From the NCBI RefSeq assembly GCF_016862795.1, contig NZ_BONQ01000128.1, positions 1 to 64,000 of the forward strand: 64,000 nt of DNA, read 5' to 3'. The notes beneath the pieces were generated by a model. It was not told the DNA's origin. It saw only the letters and a program-made list of their open reading frames with translations, and did not search any database. A program made the position numbers and the translations under genes. Shown here piece after piece: positions 9,156 through 17,783 of the stretch (positions are counted from its first letter, which is position 1; every line of letters begins with the position of its first letter). Origin of the DNA: Dactylosporangium siamense (GTDB taxonomy: Bacteria; Actinomycetota; Actinomycetes; Mycobacteriales; Micromonosporaceae).

Positions 9156-9776
9156 ATGACGTCACCGTTGCGGCAGGAGCAGGCGCAGTTGACCCGGCGG
9201 CGGGTCATGGACGCCGCGTATGCGCTGCTGCTCGAGAGCGGATACGCCGGCACGACCATCACCGCCGTCGCGGGGCGGGCCGGTGTCGCGGTGCCCACGG
9301 TGTACAAGGCGTTCGGCTCCAAGCCCGCGCTCGTGAAGCAGGTCTACGACCGGCTCCTCGTCGGCGACGACGAGGCCGTGTCCCTCGGCGACCGCGAGGC
9401 GGCCCGGCGCCTGCTCGCCGAGCGTGACCCGGGTCGCGCCGTCGCGCTGTACTCACAGCTCGTCACCGACGTGGCGATCCGGATCGGCCCGCTGCTCGCC
9501 GTGGTGTTCGGAGCCCGGTCCACCGACCCGCAGCTGGACGAGTTCGTCGCCACGATCGAGGGTGAGCGCCGCCAGGGCACCGAGCGGTTCGCCGCCCACC
9601 TGGCGCTGATCGGCGGCCTCGCCGTCCCCGCCGACCACGCCGCCGACCTGCTGTGGCTCTACACCGCACCCGACGTCCACCACCGGCTCGTCACCCAGCG
9701 CGGCTGGCCGCCCGAAGCGTTCGCGGCCTGGCTCACCGCGACGCTGCACCACCAGCTGCTCGGCGCCTCAGCCTGA
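9156..9776 (+). CDS. TetR-family transcriptional regulator
   Basis: A 206-residue regulator. The N-terminal helix-turn-helix is clear (RRRVMDAAYALLLESGY ... TITAVAGRAGVAVPTVYKAFGSK), followed by a variable ligand-binding domain with the WLYTAPDVHHRLVTQRGW segment found in TetR proteins of this subgroup. The ATG used follows the operator directly and leaves the canonical 10-residue N-arm; the open frame extends further upstream but overlaps the divergent hydrolase. It probably represses itself and the hydrolase. Its stop overlaps the convergent unknown gene by nine bases. Confidence 0.9.
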   Translation: MTSPLRQEQAQLTRRRVMDAAYALLLESGYAGTTITAVAGRAGVAVPTVYKAFGSKPALVKQVYDRLLVGDDEAVSLGDREAARRLLAERDPGRAVALYSQLVTDVAIRIGPLLAVVFGARSTDPQLDEFVATIEGERRQGTERFAAHLALIGGLAVPADHAADLLWLYTAPDVHHRLVTQRGWPPEAFAAWLTATLHHQLLGASA

Positions 9777-10718
9777 CCCGTCCAGCGGGTCCCAGTGCCC
9801 GGCGTAGCACAGCAGCGACCGCGCCAGGGCCGGATGCGCCGCGGCCCAGGCGGCGTCGAACAGGAACCACTGCACGTGCCCGAAACCGTCGCCGCGGTGC
9901 ATCGCGAACTGGGCCAGGTGGTCCGTGACCCGCAGCAGCGACGCCCCGGGCCGGCGGTGCCCGACCGTCCCGCCCTCCTCGAGGACCCGTAGTGCGTGGC
10001 GGTGCGCCTCGCCGTGCTCGTCCGGCAGCTCCGGCGGATCCCAGTGGTCGAACCCCGGCCACCGGTTGCAGCGGGCCAGTGCCGCGTCGATGCCGGGTTC
10101 GTCCGGCCCGACCAGCGCCCGCAGCACGAGCAACGCGGCCGGCCAGCCGGCGTGCCGGCGCGGGTCGGCGAACCGCAGGTGCGCCGCGAGGTCCGGCAGC
10201 CGGACGCCGGGCAGCTCCACCGGCGGCGTGCCGGCGATCGGCCCGTCGTGGGAGAGGAACACCGCGTAGGTGACCGGCGGGCCGGCGACGACGGCGTCCG
10301 TCGGCAGCGGCCACGCCTCGTGGACGAGGTACGCGAGCCGGTCCGGCGCGGCGCCGAGGGCGGTGTCGTCGAGGAAGTAGTACGCCAGGTCGACCTCGTC
10401 GTCGTCGGTCCGGACCCGCAGGCTGTGCTCGTCGAGCCGGATGTGGTCCTCGTCGCCCTCGACGTACAGGTGTGCGTGCAGCAGGTCGCGCAGCTCCCCG
10501 GTGCTCCGCGGCCGGGGCAGCCCGTGCTCGCGGGCGGCCACGAAGATCGAGTCGAGGCCGTAGACGTCCCCGCCCAGCTCGGCCCTGACCCAGGCCCGCG
10601 GGTCGGGCCGCGGCCAGCCGCGCCGGAACCAGTCGAGCACCGAGGCGTCGGTCAGCCGCCGGACGCGTTTGCTGAGCGGGCCGTCGTACGGCGAGCGGTG
10701 CACGAACCACGTCGTCAC
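9768..10718 (-). CDS. Protein of unknown function coupled to a STAS protein
   Basis: A 316-residue soluble, acidic protein that I do not recognise. Its GTG start overlaps the stop of the STAS gene in a GTGA, so the two are translationally coupled and probably work together. Recognisable patches include YVEGDEDHIRLDE, YFLDDTAL and FGHVQWFLFDAAWAAAHP. There is no membrane segment. The coupling and the nearby SpoIIE-type phosphatase suggest it is the output or partner of a phosphorylation switch; that is inference. Third-position G/C is strong across the gene. Confidence 0.72.
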   Translation of the reverse strand: MTTWFVHRSPYDGPLSKRVRRLTDASVLDWFRRGWPRPDPRAWVRAELGGDVYGLDSIFVAAREHGLPRPRSTGELRDLLHAHLYVEGDEDHIRLDEHSLRVRTDDDEVDLAYYFLDDTALGAAPDRLAYLVHEAWPLPTDAVVAGPPVTYAVFLSHDGPIAGTPPVELPGVRLPDLAAHLRFADPRRHAGWPAALLVLRALVGPDEPGIDAALARCNRWPGFDHWDPPELPDEHGEAHRHALRVLEEGGTVGHRRPGASLLRVTDHLAQFAMHRGDGFGHVQWFLFDAAWAAAHPALARSLLCYAGHWDPLDGSG

Positions 10719-11095
10719 GCGCTGAGAGCGTCCTCGACGGTGTCGTAGCGGGGCAGGATGCGGTCGAGGTTGGTGATGTGCAGGACGTTGTCGACCAGCG
10801 GGCGGGTGCCGGCCAGGCGCAGCCAGCCACCCGACGAGGTGAGCTCGGACCTGGTCCGGACGAACAGGTTCAGGCCGCTGGAGTCGCACATCGACACGCC
10901 GGACAGGTCCAGCACGACGCGCGTGGCCGGGCGGTCGGCCAGCCGTGACACGGCCTCCGACAGCGGGGTGAGGGTGTCGTAGAGGACCTTGCCCCGCACC
11001 GTGACGATCACGGCGCCGTCACGTTCCGTGACCTCGACGGTGGCCCGTTCGTCGGTGAGGTGGTGCGACTCGTCGCGGTCCAGAGAGAACTCCAC
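10715..11095 (-). CDS. STAS-domain anti-anti-sigma-like protein
   Basis: A 126-residue single STAS domain with a 20-residue acidic N-terminal arm. The strand-helix motif VVLDLSGVSMCDSSGLNLF contains DSSG (residues 71-74), where the regulatory serine is phosphorylated in SpoIIAA-type antagonists. A SpoIIE-type phosphatase is encoded divergently 150 bases away and could dephosphorylate it. No anti-sigma kinase gene (HATPase RsbW type) is present in the window, so the kinase would be elsewhere. The stop overlaps the downstream GTG start. Confidence 0.9.
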   Translation of the reverse strand: MEFSLDRDESHHLTDERATVEVTERDGAVIVTVRGKVLYDTLTPLSEAVSRLADRPATRVVLDLSGVSMCDSSGLNLFVRTRSELTSSGGWLRLAGTRPLVDNVLHITNLDRILPRYDTVEDALSA

Positions 11096-11246
11096 GCCCC
11101 GAGCCTAACGGGCGTGACGCGGGGCTCGTTTCCGGCGCGGCGCGGATGGGAATCCGTTAGACCGGTCGCGGGTCACGCGCGCGGCCGGAGTGACAGGTGG
11201 GTCGCGGGACGCGACCGTGTTTGGTTTGCCGAGGGGTGAGCGGGAC

Positions 11247-12482
11247 ATGGCGGCGACGGTGGAAGCGCGCTGGCTGGAGGCGTTGAGTGCGATCCTGCAC
11301 GGATCGCACCTGTTCCAGCCCGACGGGTTGGCCACGGCGGTGGACGAGGCACTGGCCCCGTTGGGGATCGGGGCCACCATCTATCTCGTCGACGAGGAGC
11401 AGCGCACGTTGCGGCCGGTGCCGCGGCCGGGGCATCCCGTGCCGGCGCCGCAGCCGCTGGAGTCGACCCCGGCGGGGCGGGCGTTCGCGCTGGTCACGTC
11501 CGCGCCGACGGACGGCGGCGGGTGGTGCGTGCCGATGGTCAACGGCACCGACCGGCTCGGCGTGGTCGAGTTCGCGGTCGCGGCGGACGAGTCGCAGCTG
11601 CGGGACGGGTCGCTGCGGGCCCGCTGCGAGACCGTCGCCGGCCTGATCGGTCACCTGGTCACCGTCACCTCGCACAAGGGTGACTTCCTCGCCCAGGTGC
11701 GCCGCTCCCGGCCGATGACGCCGGGCGCGGAGCTGCTGCGGCAGCTGATGCCGCCGCTGACGTCGGCCTGCGAGCGGATGGTGATCAGCGCGATCCTGGA
11801 GCCCTGCTACGACATCGGCGGCGACGGGTTCGACTACGCGATCGACGGCGCCCGGGCCAGGATCGTCATCCTCGACGCGGTCGGGCACGGGCTGGCGGCG
11901 AGCCTCGCGTGCGGGGTGGCGATGTCGGCGATGCGGGCGGTCCGCCGCGCCGGCGGGGACCTGCGGGACCAGGCCCGGGCCGCGGACACCGCGCTGACGG
12001 AACAGTTCCCCGACAGCCGGTTCGTGACCGCCGTCCTGGCGGAGCTCGACCTGGACGCGGGGCGGCTGCGGTACATCAACGCCGGGCACCCGCGGCCGCT
12101 GCTGCTGCGGACCGGCCGGGTCGTGCGGGACCTCGCCGCCGGCCGGCGCATGCCGCTCGGGGTCCCCGACGACGTGGAGGTCGCCGAGGAGGACCTGGAG
12201 GGCGGTGACCGGCTGCTGCTCTACACCGACGGCGTGACCGAGGCCCGTGACGCCGGCGGCGACGAGTTCGGGGTGGACCGGCTCATCGACCTCGTCGACC
12301 AGCACGCCGGGTCCGGGCTGCCCGCCCCGGAGACGCTGCGCCGGCTGGCCCGCGCCGTCACGGAGCATCAGGGCGGTGCCCCGGCCGACGACGCGACGCT
12401 GGTGCTGGCGGAGTGGTCCCCGGTGGCGGCCCGGCGCAGCGCGCCCTACGCCGACCGCTCCACCGTGGCCGCCACGCCATAG
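11247..12482 (+). CDS. SpoIIE-type PP2C serine phosphatase with N-terminal sensor domain
   Basis: A 411-residue cytosolic protein. Residues about 1-150 look like a GAF-type sensor region; the rest is a PPM/SpoIIE phosphatase with the metal-binding motifs DIGGDGFDY, LDAVGHGLAAS, INAGHPRPLLL and YTDGVTEARD. The Asp residues expected to bind Mn/Mg are present. It should dephosphorylate a STAS antagonist and thereby free a sigma factor or other target; the STAS gene at 10.7 kb is the obvious candidate. The start chosen is the ATG after GAGGGGTGAGCGGGAC; an in-frame GTG 19 codons upstream is possible. Confidence 0.9.
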   Translation: MAATVEARWLEALSAILHGSHLFQPDGLATAVDEALAPLGIGATIYLVDEEQRTLRPVPRPGHPVPAPQPLESTPAGRAFALVTSAPTDGGGWCVPMVNGTDRLGVVEFAVAADESQLRDGSLRARCETVAGLIGHLVTVTSHKGDFLAQVRRSRPMTPGAELLRQLMPPLTSACERMVISAILEPCYDIGGDGFDYAIDGARARIVILDAVGHGLAASLACGVAMSAMRAVRRAGGDLRDQARAADTALTEQFPDSRFVTAVLAELDLDAGRLRYINAGHPRPLLLRTGRVVRDLAAGRRMPLGVPDDVEVAEEDLEGGDRLLLYTDGVTEARDAGGDEFGVDRLIDLVDQHAGSGLPAPETLRRLARAVTEHQGGAPADDATLVLAEWSPVAARRSAPYADRSTVAATP

Positions 12483-12570
12483 GCGGACCGCGATTCAGCT
12501 CTGCGTCGTGATCGGGTTCTTTGGCCTGCCGCCCGCTGTACGAGACAGCTATCCGGTCCGCGTTCGGCCT

Positions 12571-12589
12571 GCTCACGTTCAGCGTGAGC
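12571..12589. terminator. Stem-loop between convergent genes
   Basis: GCTCACG and CGTGAGC form a perfect 7-bp stem with a 5-base loop in the 237-bp gap between the phosphatase gene and the convergent TIGR04222 gene. No T-run follows. I see nothing else in this gap. Confidence 0.5.
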
Positions 12590-12719
12590 CGCTCTATCGA
12601 CAGGTCCCATGACATCCGTTTCCGCGGCTTGTCGCGGGACCGCAGGCTCACCGTTCGTTGCGGCCGGGTCGGCCGAACGTGCGGGCACCGTCGGCAAACG
12701 GCCCGCAGTCGGCGGTCCG

Positions 12720-13715
12720 TCAGCCTCCACCGCCACCACCGTCTCCGCCGCCGCCTCCCCCGCCGTCCCAGCCGCCGCCATGACCGGAGCCGCTGTCCCC
12801 CCAGGTGCCGCCCCACCAGGTGTCGCGGGCGCCGCCGGTCTCGCTCCAGAAGATGGGGCCGGTCGGGCCGCCGCTGTACATCGACTCGTCGGCGTCGCTG
12901 CCGGAACGGGTTGGGTGGGTGGTGCCGTACTCGACCGGTTTGCCGTGCCAGCGGGTGCACAGGGCGTGCAGCTCCGGGTCGATGCGGCGCAGGTGGTCGA
13001 GGCCGAACATGGCCACGGCCAGCCCGGCGGCCTCCGGGCCGTGCGCGGTCCAGTCGGGTGCAGCGGCCGGTGACAGGAAGGCGGCCTCCTCGCGGGCCCG
13101 GGTCAGGAACGCGCGGGTGCGGGCCGGCAGCCGGTCGACGCGCAGGAACAGCGCGCCCGCGACGGCCGTGACCGCGGCGCACCCCAGCACGGTGCCGCCG
13201 TCGTGGGGTGCGAAGGCGCCGACGAGGAGGCCGAGGAACGCGAGGGCGAACACCGGGATCGTGGCCTCGCGGACCGAGCGGCGTTCCCGCGCGCCGAGGA
13301 GCAGCCCGCTGTCGACGAGGGCCCGGCCCGCGTCGCCGACCACCCGCCGGACCTGCGGGTCGGCGGACAGGCTCTGCGGTGAGTGGCCGCGGCCGACGGC
13401 GTCGTGCACGGCGAGGTCCAGGGGCGAGGCGAGCTCGTGCGGGATCGCGTCCGGGCGCAGCGAACCGTCGACGACCCGCACGGCGCCGGCGACCCGCAGG
13501 GCGGCGAGGGAGGCCGCGACGGCCTGGTCGGAGCCGCCGTTGAGCAGGGCCACCTGCAGCGGGTTCAGGTCGTGGAAGACCGGCCCCCGGGTGGAGTTGT
13601 GCCGGCGCCACCACAGCAGGCCGCCGATCGTGCAGCAGGCCAGGCCCGCGGAGATCCACACGTATGCGTCGCCGGCCACCGCGAGGGGGTTCGACGCCCC
13701 CGTCAGCGTTCCCAT
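12720..13715 (-). CDS. TIGR04222-type membrane protein with Gly-rich tail
   Basis: About 331 residues. An N-terminal membrane helix (VWISAGLACCTIGGLLWW) is followed by a cytosolic TIGR04222-like region (LNPLQVALLNGG, AAVASLAALRVAGAV type), two further membrane helices (FALAFLGLLVGAF, VLGCAAVTAVAGALF), and a second soluble region. The last 40 residues are almost only Gly, Trp, Asp and Ser. Such proteins are frequent in actinobacteria and have no known function. The start is uncertain: ATG at 13715 is used, with ATG 13733 and GTG 13751 upstream. The glycine tail is coded by a GC-rich imperfect repeat. Confidence 0.8.
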   Translation of the reverse strand: MGTLTGASNPLAVAGDAYVWISAGLACCTIGGLLWWRRHNSTRGPVFHDLNPLQVALLNGGSDQAVAASLAALRVAGAVRVVDGSLRPDAIPHELASPLDLAVHDAVGRGHSPQSLSADPQVRRVVGDAGRALVDSGLLLGARERRSVREATIPVFALAFLGLLVGAFAPHDGGTVLGCAAVTAVAGALFLRVDRLPARTRAFLTRAREEAAFLSPAAAPDWTAHGPEAAGLAVAMFGLDHLRRIDPELHALCTRWHGKPVEYGTTHPTRSGSDADESMYSGGPTGPIFWSETGGARDTWWGGTWGDSGSGHGGGWDGGGGGGGDGGGGGG

Positions 13716-13768
13716 GACCGATGATGCGAACATCAACGGCCGGCGGCACACCGCCGGTCAAGGTCTTG

Positions 13769-13778
13769 AAGATATCTT
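13769..13778. promoter_or_regulatory. AAGATATCTT palindrome in the divergent gap
   Basis: A perfect AT-rich 10-bp palindrome, unusual in this GC-rich sequence, lies 10 bases before the ATG of the hydrolase gene. A CCGGCGG/CCGCCGG inverted repeat with CACA loop (13740-13757) is just upstream. One or both may bind a regulator. Confidence 0.35.
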
Positions 13779-13788
13779 GCGAGGGGCG

Positions 13789-14586
13789 ATGCGGACGAGT
13801 GCGGGCTGGCCGTTGCGCACCCAGCGGCTCCAGGAGGCACCGGCGCGGGTCCTGACGTATGCGGAAGCCACCAAAAGCGTGTCCGCTGAAAGCACGCACG
13901 GGAAGCGCACGGCCCGGTCGGTCCTGCTGCTGCACGGCTACACCCATAGCCCCGCCCAGGTCGCCGGCCTCGCCGAGGTGTTCTTCCAGCACGGTTTCAA
14001 CGTGTACGCACCGACGGCCCCTCAGCACGGCCCGGGCGGCGGGCACAAGGGGTTCACGGCGGCGCAGCTGGTGCGCCACGCCGGTGCCGCGCTCGACGTG
14101 GCGGCCGCCCTGGGCGACGAGGTCGGCGTCGTCGGGGTGTCCGCCGGCGCGGCCCTGGCGACCTGGCTCGGCGCCCACCGTGGCGACGTGGTGTCCCGGC
14201 TGCTGCTGATCACGCCGCTGTTCGCGCCGAGGCCGCGACCGGCGCTGCGCCCCCTGACCGTCCTCTACGGGCTGCGCCTGCCGCCGGACCGGGTCAACGA
14301 CCGCGGCTACTCGTTCACCGCCGTCGCCCAGTACCTGCGGGTCGCGGCGAACCTCCCGGCGGCGCCGGTGACCGGTGCGCTGCGGCACGTGGCGGTCGTG
14401 ACGTCGCCGGGTGACACGGTCGTCGACGCGGGCCCGGCCGTGGCGGTGCCAGAACGGCTCGCGGCGCAGGCCGGCGCGACCTTCACCCACCACGCGCTGC
14501 CGGCGGGTGCGGGCCACGCCCACAACGTGATCGGCGCGCACGCGGCCGCGCTGGATCCGCTCTACTTCGACCTGTACGACGGCTGA
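13789..14586 (+). CDS. Alpha/beta hydrolase (esterase/carboxylesterase-like)
   Basis: A 265-residue cytosolic hydrolase with oxyanion loop LLLHGYTHSPAQV, nucleophile elbow GVSAGAALATWL, and a late Asp (SPGDTVVD) and His (AGAGHAHNVIG) that complete the triad. It resembles serine aminopeptidase S33 or monoglyceride-lipase-like proteins. The ATG used has GAGGGG only two bases away, so a slightly longer or leaderless form is possible. Its stop lies four bases from the convergent MmpL gene. The substrate is unknown. Confidence 0.85.
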   Translation: MRTSAGWPLRTQRLQEAPARVLTYAEATKSVSAESTHGKRTARSVLLLHGYTHSPAQVAGLAEVFFQHGFNVYAPTAPQHGPGGGHKGFTAAQLVRHAGAALDVAAALGDEVGVVGVSAGAALATWLGAHRGDVVSRLLLITPLFAPRPRPALRPLTVLYGLRLPPDRVNDRGYSFTAVAQYLRVAANLPAAPVTGALRHVAVVTSPGDTVVDAGPAVAVPERLAAQAGATFTHHALPAGAGHAHNVIGAHAAALDPLYFDLYDG

Positions 14587-14590
14587 CCGC

Positions 14591-16717
14591 TCACCCGGCG
14601 TGCCGCCCCGGCACCGCCGACGCCCCCGAGGCGACGTGCCGCCCGCCCTCCTCGGCGACGTGCCGGGCCTCCGGCACGGAAGCCGATGCGGCGGCCGGCC
14701 TGGCGGGCCACCAGAACCGCTCGCCGAGCAGCAGCGCGATCGCCGGCACGACCACGGTCCGCACGACGAGGGTGTCCAGGATCACGCCGATCCCGACGAT
14801 GACGCCGATCTGCGTCAGCACGATGACCGGCAGCACCCCGAGCACCGTGAACACCGCGGCGAGCAGGATCCCCGCGGACGTGATGACCCCGCCGGTGGCG
14901 CCGAGCGCGCGGATCACCCCGGCCCGGGTGTCGCCGCGCGCCGCCGCCTCCTCGCGGGCCCGGGTGACGAGGAAGATGTTGTAGTCCACGCCGAGCGCCA
15001 CCAGGAACAGGAAGCTCAGCAGCGGCACGCCCGCGTCGAGCGCCGGGATGCCGAGCACGTGCTGCAGCACCAGGCTGGCGGCGCCGACGCTGGCGGCGAA
15101 GCTGACGATGACGGTGAGCAGGAGCAGCAGCGGCGCGACCACGGAGCGCAGCAGCAGGACCAGCACCAGCAGCACGACGAACAGCACCAGCGGCACGACG
15201 ACGGTGTTGTCCCGGGCGTACGCGTCGCGCTTGTCGAGGTCCGCGGCCGGCGCTCCACCGACAAGAGCACCGGTCAGCGCCGCACGGATGCGCCGCACCG
15301 TCTCGTCGGCGGCCGCGGTGCCGGACGCGTCCTTCAGGTCGACGCGGAGCTTGGCGAGGGTGCCGTCGTCGGAGCGTTCGGGGCGGGGCGCGACGGCGGC
15401 GACGCCCTCCAGGCCCTTGACCGCCGCAACGGCCGAGTCGGCGGCATCGGCGGCGACGATGACGGTCACCGGCTGCGACGACCCGGCCGGGAAGTGCCGG
15501 GCGAGGGCCTCCTGCGCGGTGACGGACTCGACCTCGGTGCGGAACTGTTCGGTCTGTGCCAGCCCGATCGACGTGCCGAGCAGGCCGGTGGCCAGGACCG
15601 CGAGGGCGACCGCGGCGCCGGCGAGGACCCGGGCGGGGTGCCGCCCGACGGCGTGCGCGACGCGGGACCACACGCCCTTCGCCGTCGGGTCGTCGCCGCC
15701 GAGCCGCGGCACGAACGGCCAGAAGATCCCGCGCGGCAGGCTGACCAGCGCGGCGGGCAGCACGACGAGGCCGAAGAGCAGCGCCACGCCGACGCCGATC
15801 GCGGCGGCCACGCCGAGGGTCCGGTTGGCCGTGAGCACCGCGGCGAGCAGGGTGAGCAGGGCGAGGATCACGGTCCCGGCGCTGGCGACGATGGCCGGGG
15901 CGGCGTTGCGGACCGCGGCCGCCATCGCCTCGCGCCGGTGCGGCGTGTGGCGGAGCTCTTCGCGGTACCGCGAGATCAGCAGCAACGCATAGTCGGTGCC
16001 GGCGCCGAAGACCAGCACGGACACGATGCCGCTGACGGAGGCGTCGGTGCGCTCACCGACCAGCTTGGCGACCCACGGCAGCAGCTTCGCCACGACCTGG
16101 TCGCCGGCACCGATGACGACGAGCGGGACGATCCAGAGCAGTGGGCTGCGATACGTGATGAGCAACAGCACCGCCACCACGCTCGCGGTCGCGACCAGCA
16201 ACGTGACGTCGGCACCGTCGAAGGCGGCGGAGATGTCGCGGCCGAACGCGGGCCCGCCGGTGACCTGCGCGCTCAGCCCCTCGGGCAGCGCGCCCCCGGC
16301 GTGCACGACCTCGCGCAGCCGTTCCACCGCGGTCGACAGGGCATCGCCGTCGCCGGCGAGGGTCACGGCGAGCAGCGCGGCCCGGCCGTCCTCGGAAAGC
16401 GCGGCCGGCGGCACCGGCGCCGCGTCGGTGGTGAGCAGAGAGCGGGCCTGCTCGACGGCGGCCCGGTCGGCGCCGGTGAGGGGTGCGTCGCGGCGTTCGT
16501 ACACCACCACGGCGACGTCGGTGCGGCCGCTGGCGAACCGGTCGGCCAGCTCCGTCACCCGGGTCGACTGCTTCCCGGCCGGCAGGCCGTCGCCGGGCTC
16601 CGCGTCGGGCTGGGCGGGCGAGGTCAGGAACACCAGCGCCGTCAGCCCCACCGTGACGAGGAGGATCAGGACCGCGCCGACCCGGCTGGTGACGGCGGCT
16701 GCCACTCGTGTGCCCAC
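14591..16717 (-). CDS. MmpL/RND-family membrane transporter
   Basis: A 708-residue protein of the MMPL family. The first membrane helix is at about residues 12-30, followed by a periplasmic-type loop (about 35-165), a block of five to six helices, a second loop (about 375-475) and a final helix block, so the two halves repeat. Signatures include FGAGTDYALLLISRYREEL in half one and LGVDYNIFLVTRAREEAA in half two; the Asp-Tyr pairs are typical for proton-coupled MmpL proteins. It probably exports lipids or hydrophobic small molecules. The GTG start follows GAGAGG. A palindromic operator lies 27 bases upstream. No adjacent regulator is encoded. Confidence 0.93.
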   Translation of the reverse strand: MGTRVAAAVTSRVGAVLILLVTVGLTALVFLTSPAQPDAEPGDGLPAGKQSTRVTELADRFASGRTDVAVVVYERRDAPLTGADRAAVEQARSLLTTDAAPVPPAALSEDGRAALLAVTLAGDGDALSTAVERLREVVHAGGALPEGLSAQVTGGPAFGRDISAAFDGADVTLLVATASVVAVLLLITYRSPLLWIVPLVVIGAGDQVVAKLLPWVAKLVGERTDASVSGIVSVLVFGAGTDYALLLISRYREELRHTPHRREAMAAAVRNAAPAIVASAGTVILALLTLLAAVLTANRTLGVAAAIGVGVALLFGLVVLPAALVSLPRGIFWPFVPRLGGDDPTAKGVWSRVAHAVGRHPARVLAGAAVALAVLATGLLGTSIGLAQTEQFRTEVESVTAQEALARHFPAGSSQPVTVIVAADAADSAVAAVKGLEGVAAVAPRPERSDDGTLAKLRVDLKDASGTAAADETVRRIRAALTGALVGGAPAADLDKRDAYARDNTVVVPLVLFVVLLVLVLLLRSVVAPLLLLLTVIVSFAASVGAASLVLQHVLGIPALDAGVPLLSFLFLVALGVDYNIFLVTRAREEAAARGDTRAGVIRALGATGGVITSAGILLAAVFTVLGVLPVIVLTQIGVIVGIGVILDTLVVRTVVVPAIALLLGERFWWPARPAAASASVPEARHVAEEGGRHVASGASAVPGRHAG

Positions 16718-16743
16718 GCTCTCGGTACCTCTCGATGACAGAT

Positions 16744-16760
16744 AGTTCGACGATCGAACT
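16744..16760. promoter_or_regulatory. Operator palindrome upstream of the MmpL gene
   Basis: AGTTCGA and TCGAACT are perfect 7-bp arms around CGA, in the promoter region of the MmpL gene. Such sites upstream of MmpL/MFS exporters are often bound by TetR repressors; here the regulator is not a neighbour. Confidence 0.6.
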
Positions 16761-16821
16761 TCTGCCCACTTGATACCCGCCCCACGCGGACCGACGCAAA
16801 ATTCGACGCAGCGGCCCTACT

Positions 16822-17673
16822 TCAGCAGGTGGGCGGGGCGACGGACGCGGCCGCGCCCACCGGGCTCGCCGTGGCCGACGGCGACGCCGGGTCGGACGGC
16901 GACGGTGAGAGCGACGCAGACGGCGACGGCGACGCGGGTGCCGGGCTGTACATCAGCGTGCCCGTCTGCTGGAACGCCGACGAGCCCAGCGCCACCCCGG
17001 CGAGGGTGACCTGGTGCCCCGCCGTGTCCGTGACGCGCAGCGTGATCGGCCCGGTGAGCCCGGACGGCCCGGTCCAGGTGTTGTCGGTGCCGCGCTTCAG
17101 CGGGGTCCAGTCCGCACCGGCCTGCAGCTCCACAGTGGACAGCCGGTTGCCGTGGTTGTCCAGGACGACCGACAGCGACGAATAGCCGCTGCCGCCCTTC
17201 GCCCGGACCTTCAGCGGGCCGGGCAGCACGGGGTCGCGCACGGTGCCGTACGTGATCTGGATGATCCCGGCACTCACCGCGCCGATGCGGCCGAACGCGG
17301 CCCGCGAAAGGTCGATCTTCCCGGCCGGGCAGGACGGGCACTGGTCGACGACCTGGACCATGGTCGTCTGCCCGTTGGGCCCGGTCACCGCCAGATACGA
17401 CCCGCACGCCGCGCCGCCCGCCCACTCCGCCGGGCCGATGGCGGCGTAGCCGTCGCTGGACGGGGCGCCGAGGTTGCACATGCCGTTGCGGTTGGTGCTG
17501 TAGTACGAGGCACTGCCGCCGCGCACGTTCTCCACCACCGGCTCGCGCGCGGGCGCGACGGTAAAAGCGCAGGCGGCGTTGCCGCTGTCCTGCATGACGA
17601 GCACGATCGACACGACGACGGCGAGCGCGCCGCCCACGGCGGGGATCATCCAGCGCAGGTGACGGCGGTCCAT
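16822..17673 (-). CDS. Membrane-anchored or secreted expansin-like protein
   Basis: A 283-residue protein. The N-terminal hydrophobic segment (AVGGALAVVVSIVLVM) is a signal anchor. Residues about 50-150 form a double-psi beta-barrel like expansins and RlpA (GSASYY, AIGPAEW, VQVVDQCPSCPAGKIDLS with the catalytic-type Asp). A second beta-domain follows, and the C-terminus is a Pro/Ser/Ala-rich tail. Bacterial expansin-like proteins (EXLX1 type) bind and loosen plant or bacterial cell-wall polysaccharide without hydrolysis. The gene stands alone. The Pro/Ser tail is probably a wall-spanning linker whose end (PPTC) has a lone Cys. Confidence 0.88.
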   Translation of the reverse strand: MDRRHLRWMIPAVGGALAVVVSIVLVMQDSGNAACAFTVAPAREPVVENVRGGSASYYSTNRNGMCNLGAPSSDGYAAIGPAEWAGGAACGSYLAVTGPNGQTTMVQVVDQCPSCPAGKIDLSRAAFGRIGAVSAGIIQITYGTVRDPVLPGPLKVRAKGGSGYSSLSVVLDNHGNRLSTVELQAGADWTPLKRGTDNTWTGPSGLTGPITLRVTDTAGHQVTLAGVALGSSAFQQTGTLMYSPAPASPSPSASLSPSPSDPASPSATASPVGAAASVAPPTC

Positions 17674-17783
17674 GGGTCCGGGAGTCTAGAAGCCCTTTCG
17701 GGTTTCAGGGAAATCGAAAAACAAGCACGCCGGGTGCACACTTTTCGTTGACACCGGGGCATCGACGGGCGTTCCATGTGTGG

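Noticed and set aside
12358-14541. Long leftward open frame across the TIGR04222 and hydrolase region
   Set aside because: It overlaps well-supported genes in other frames and has no family-like sequence.
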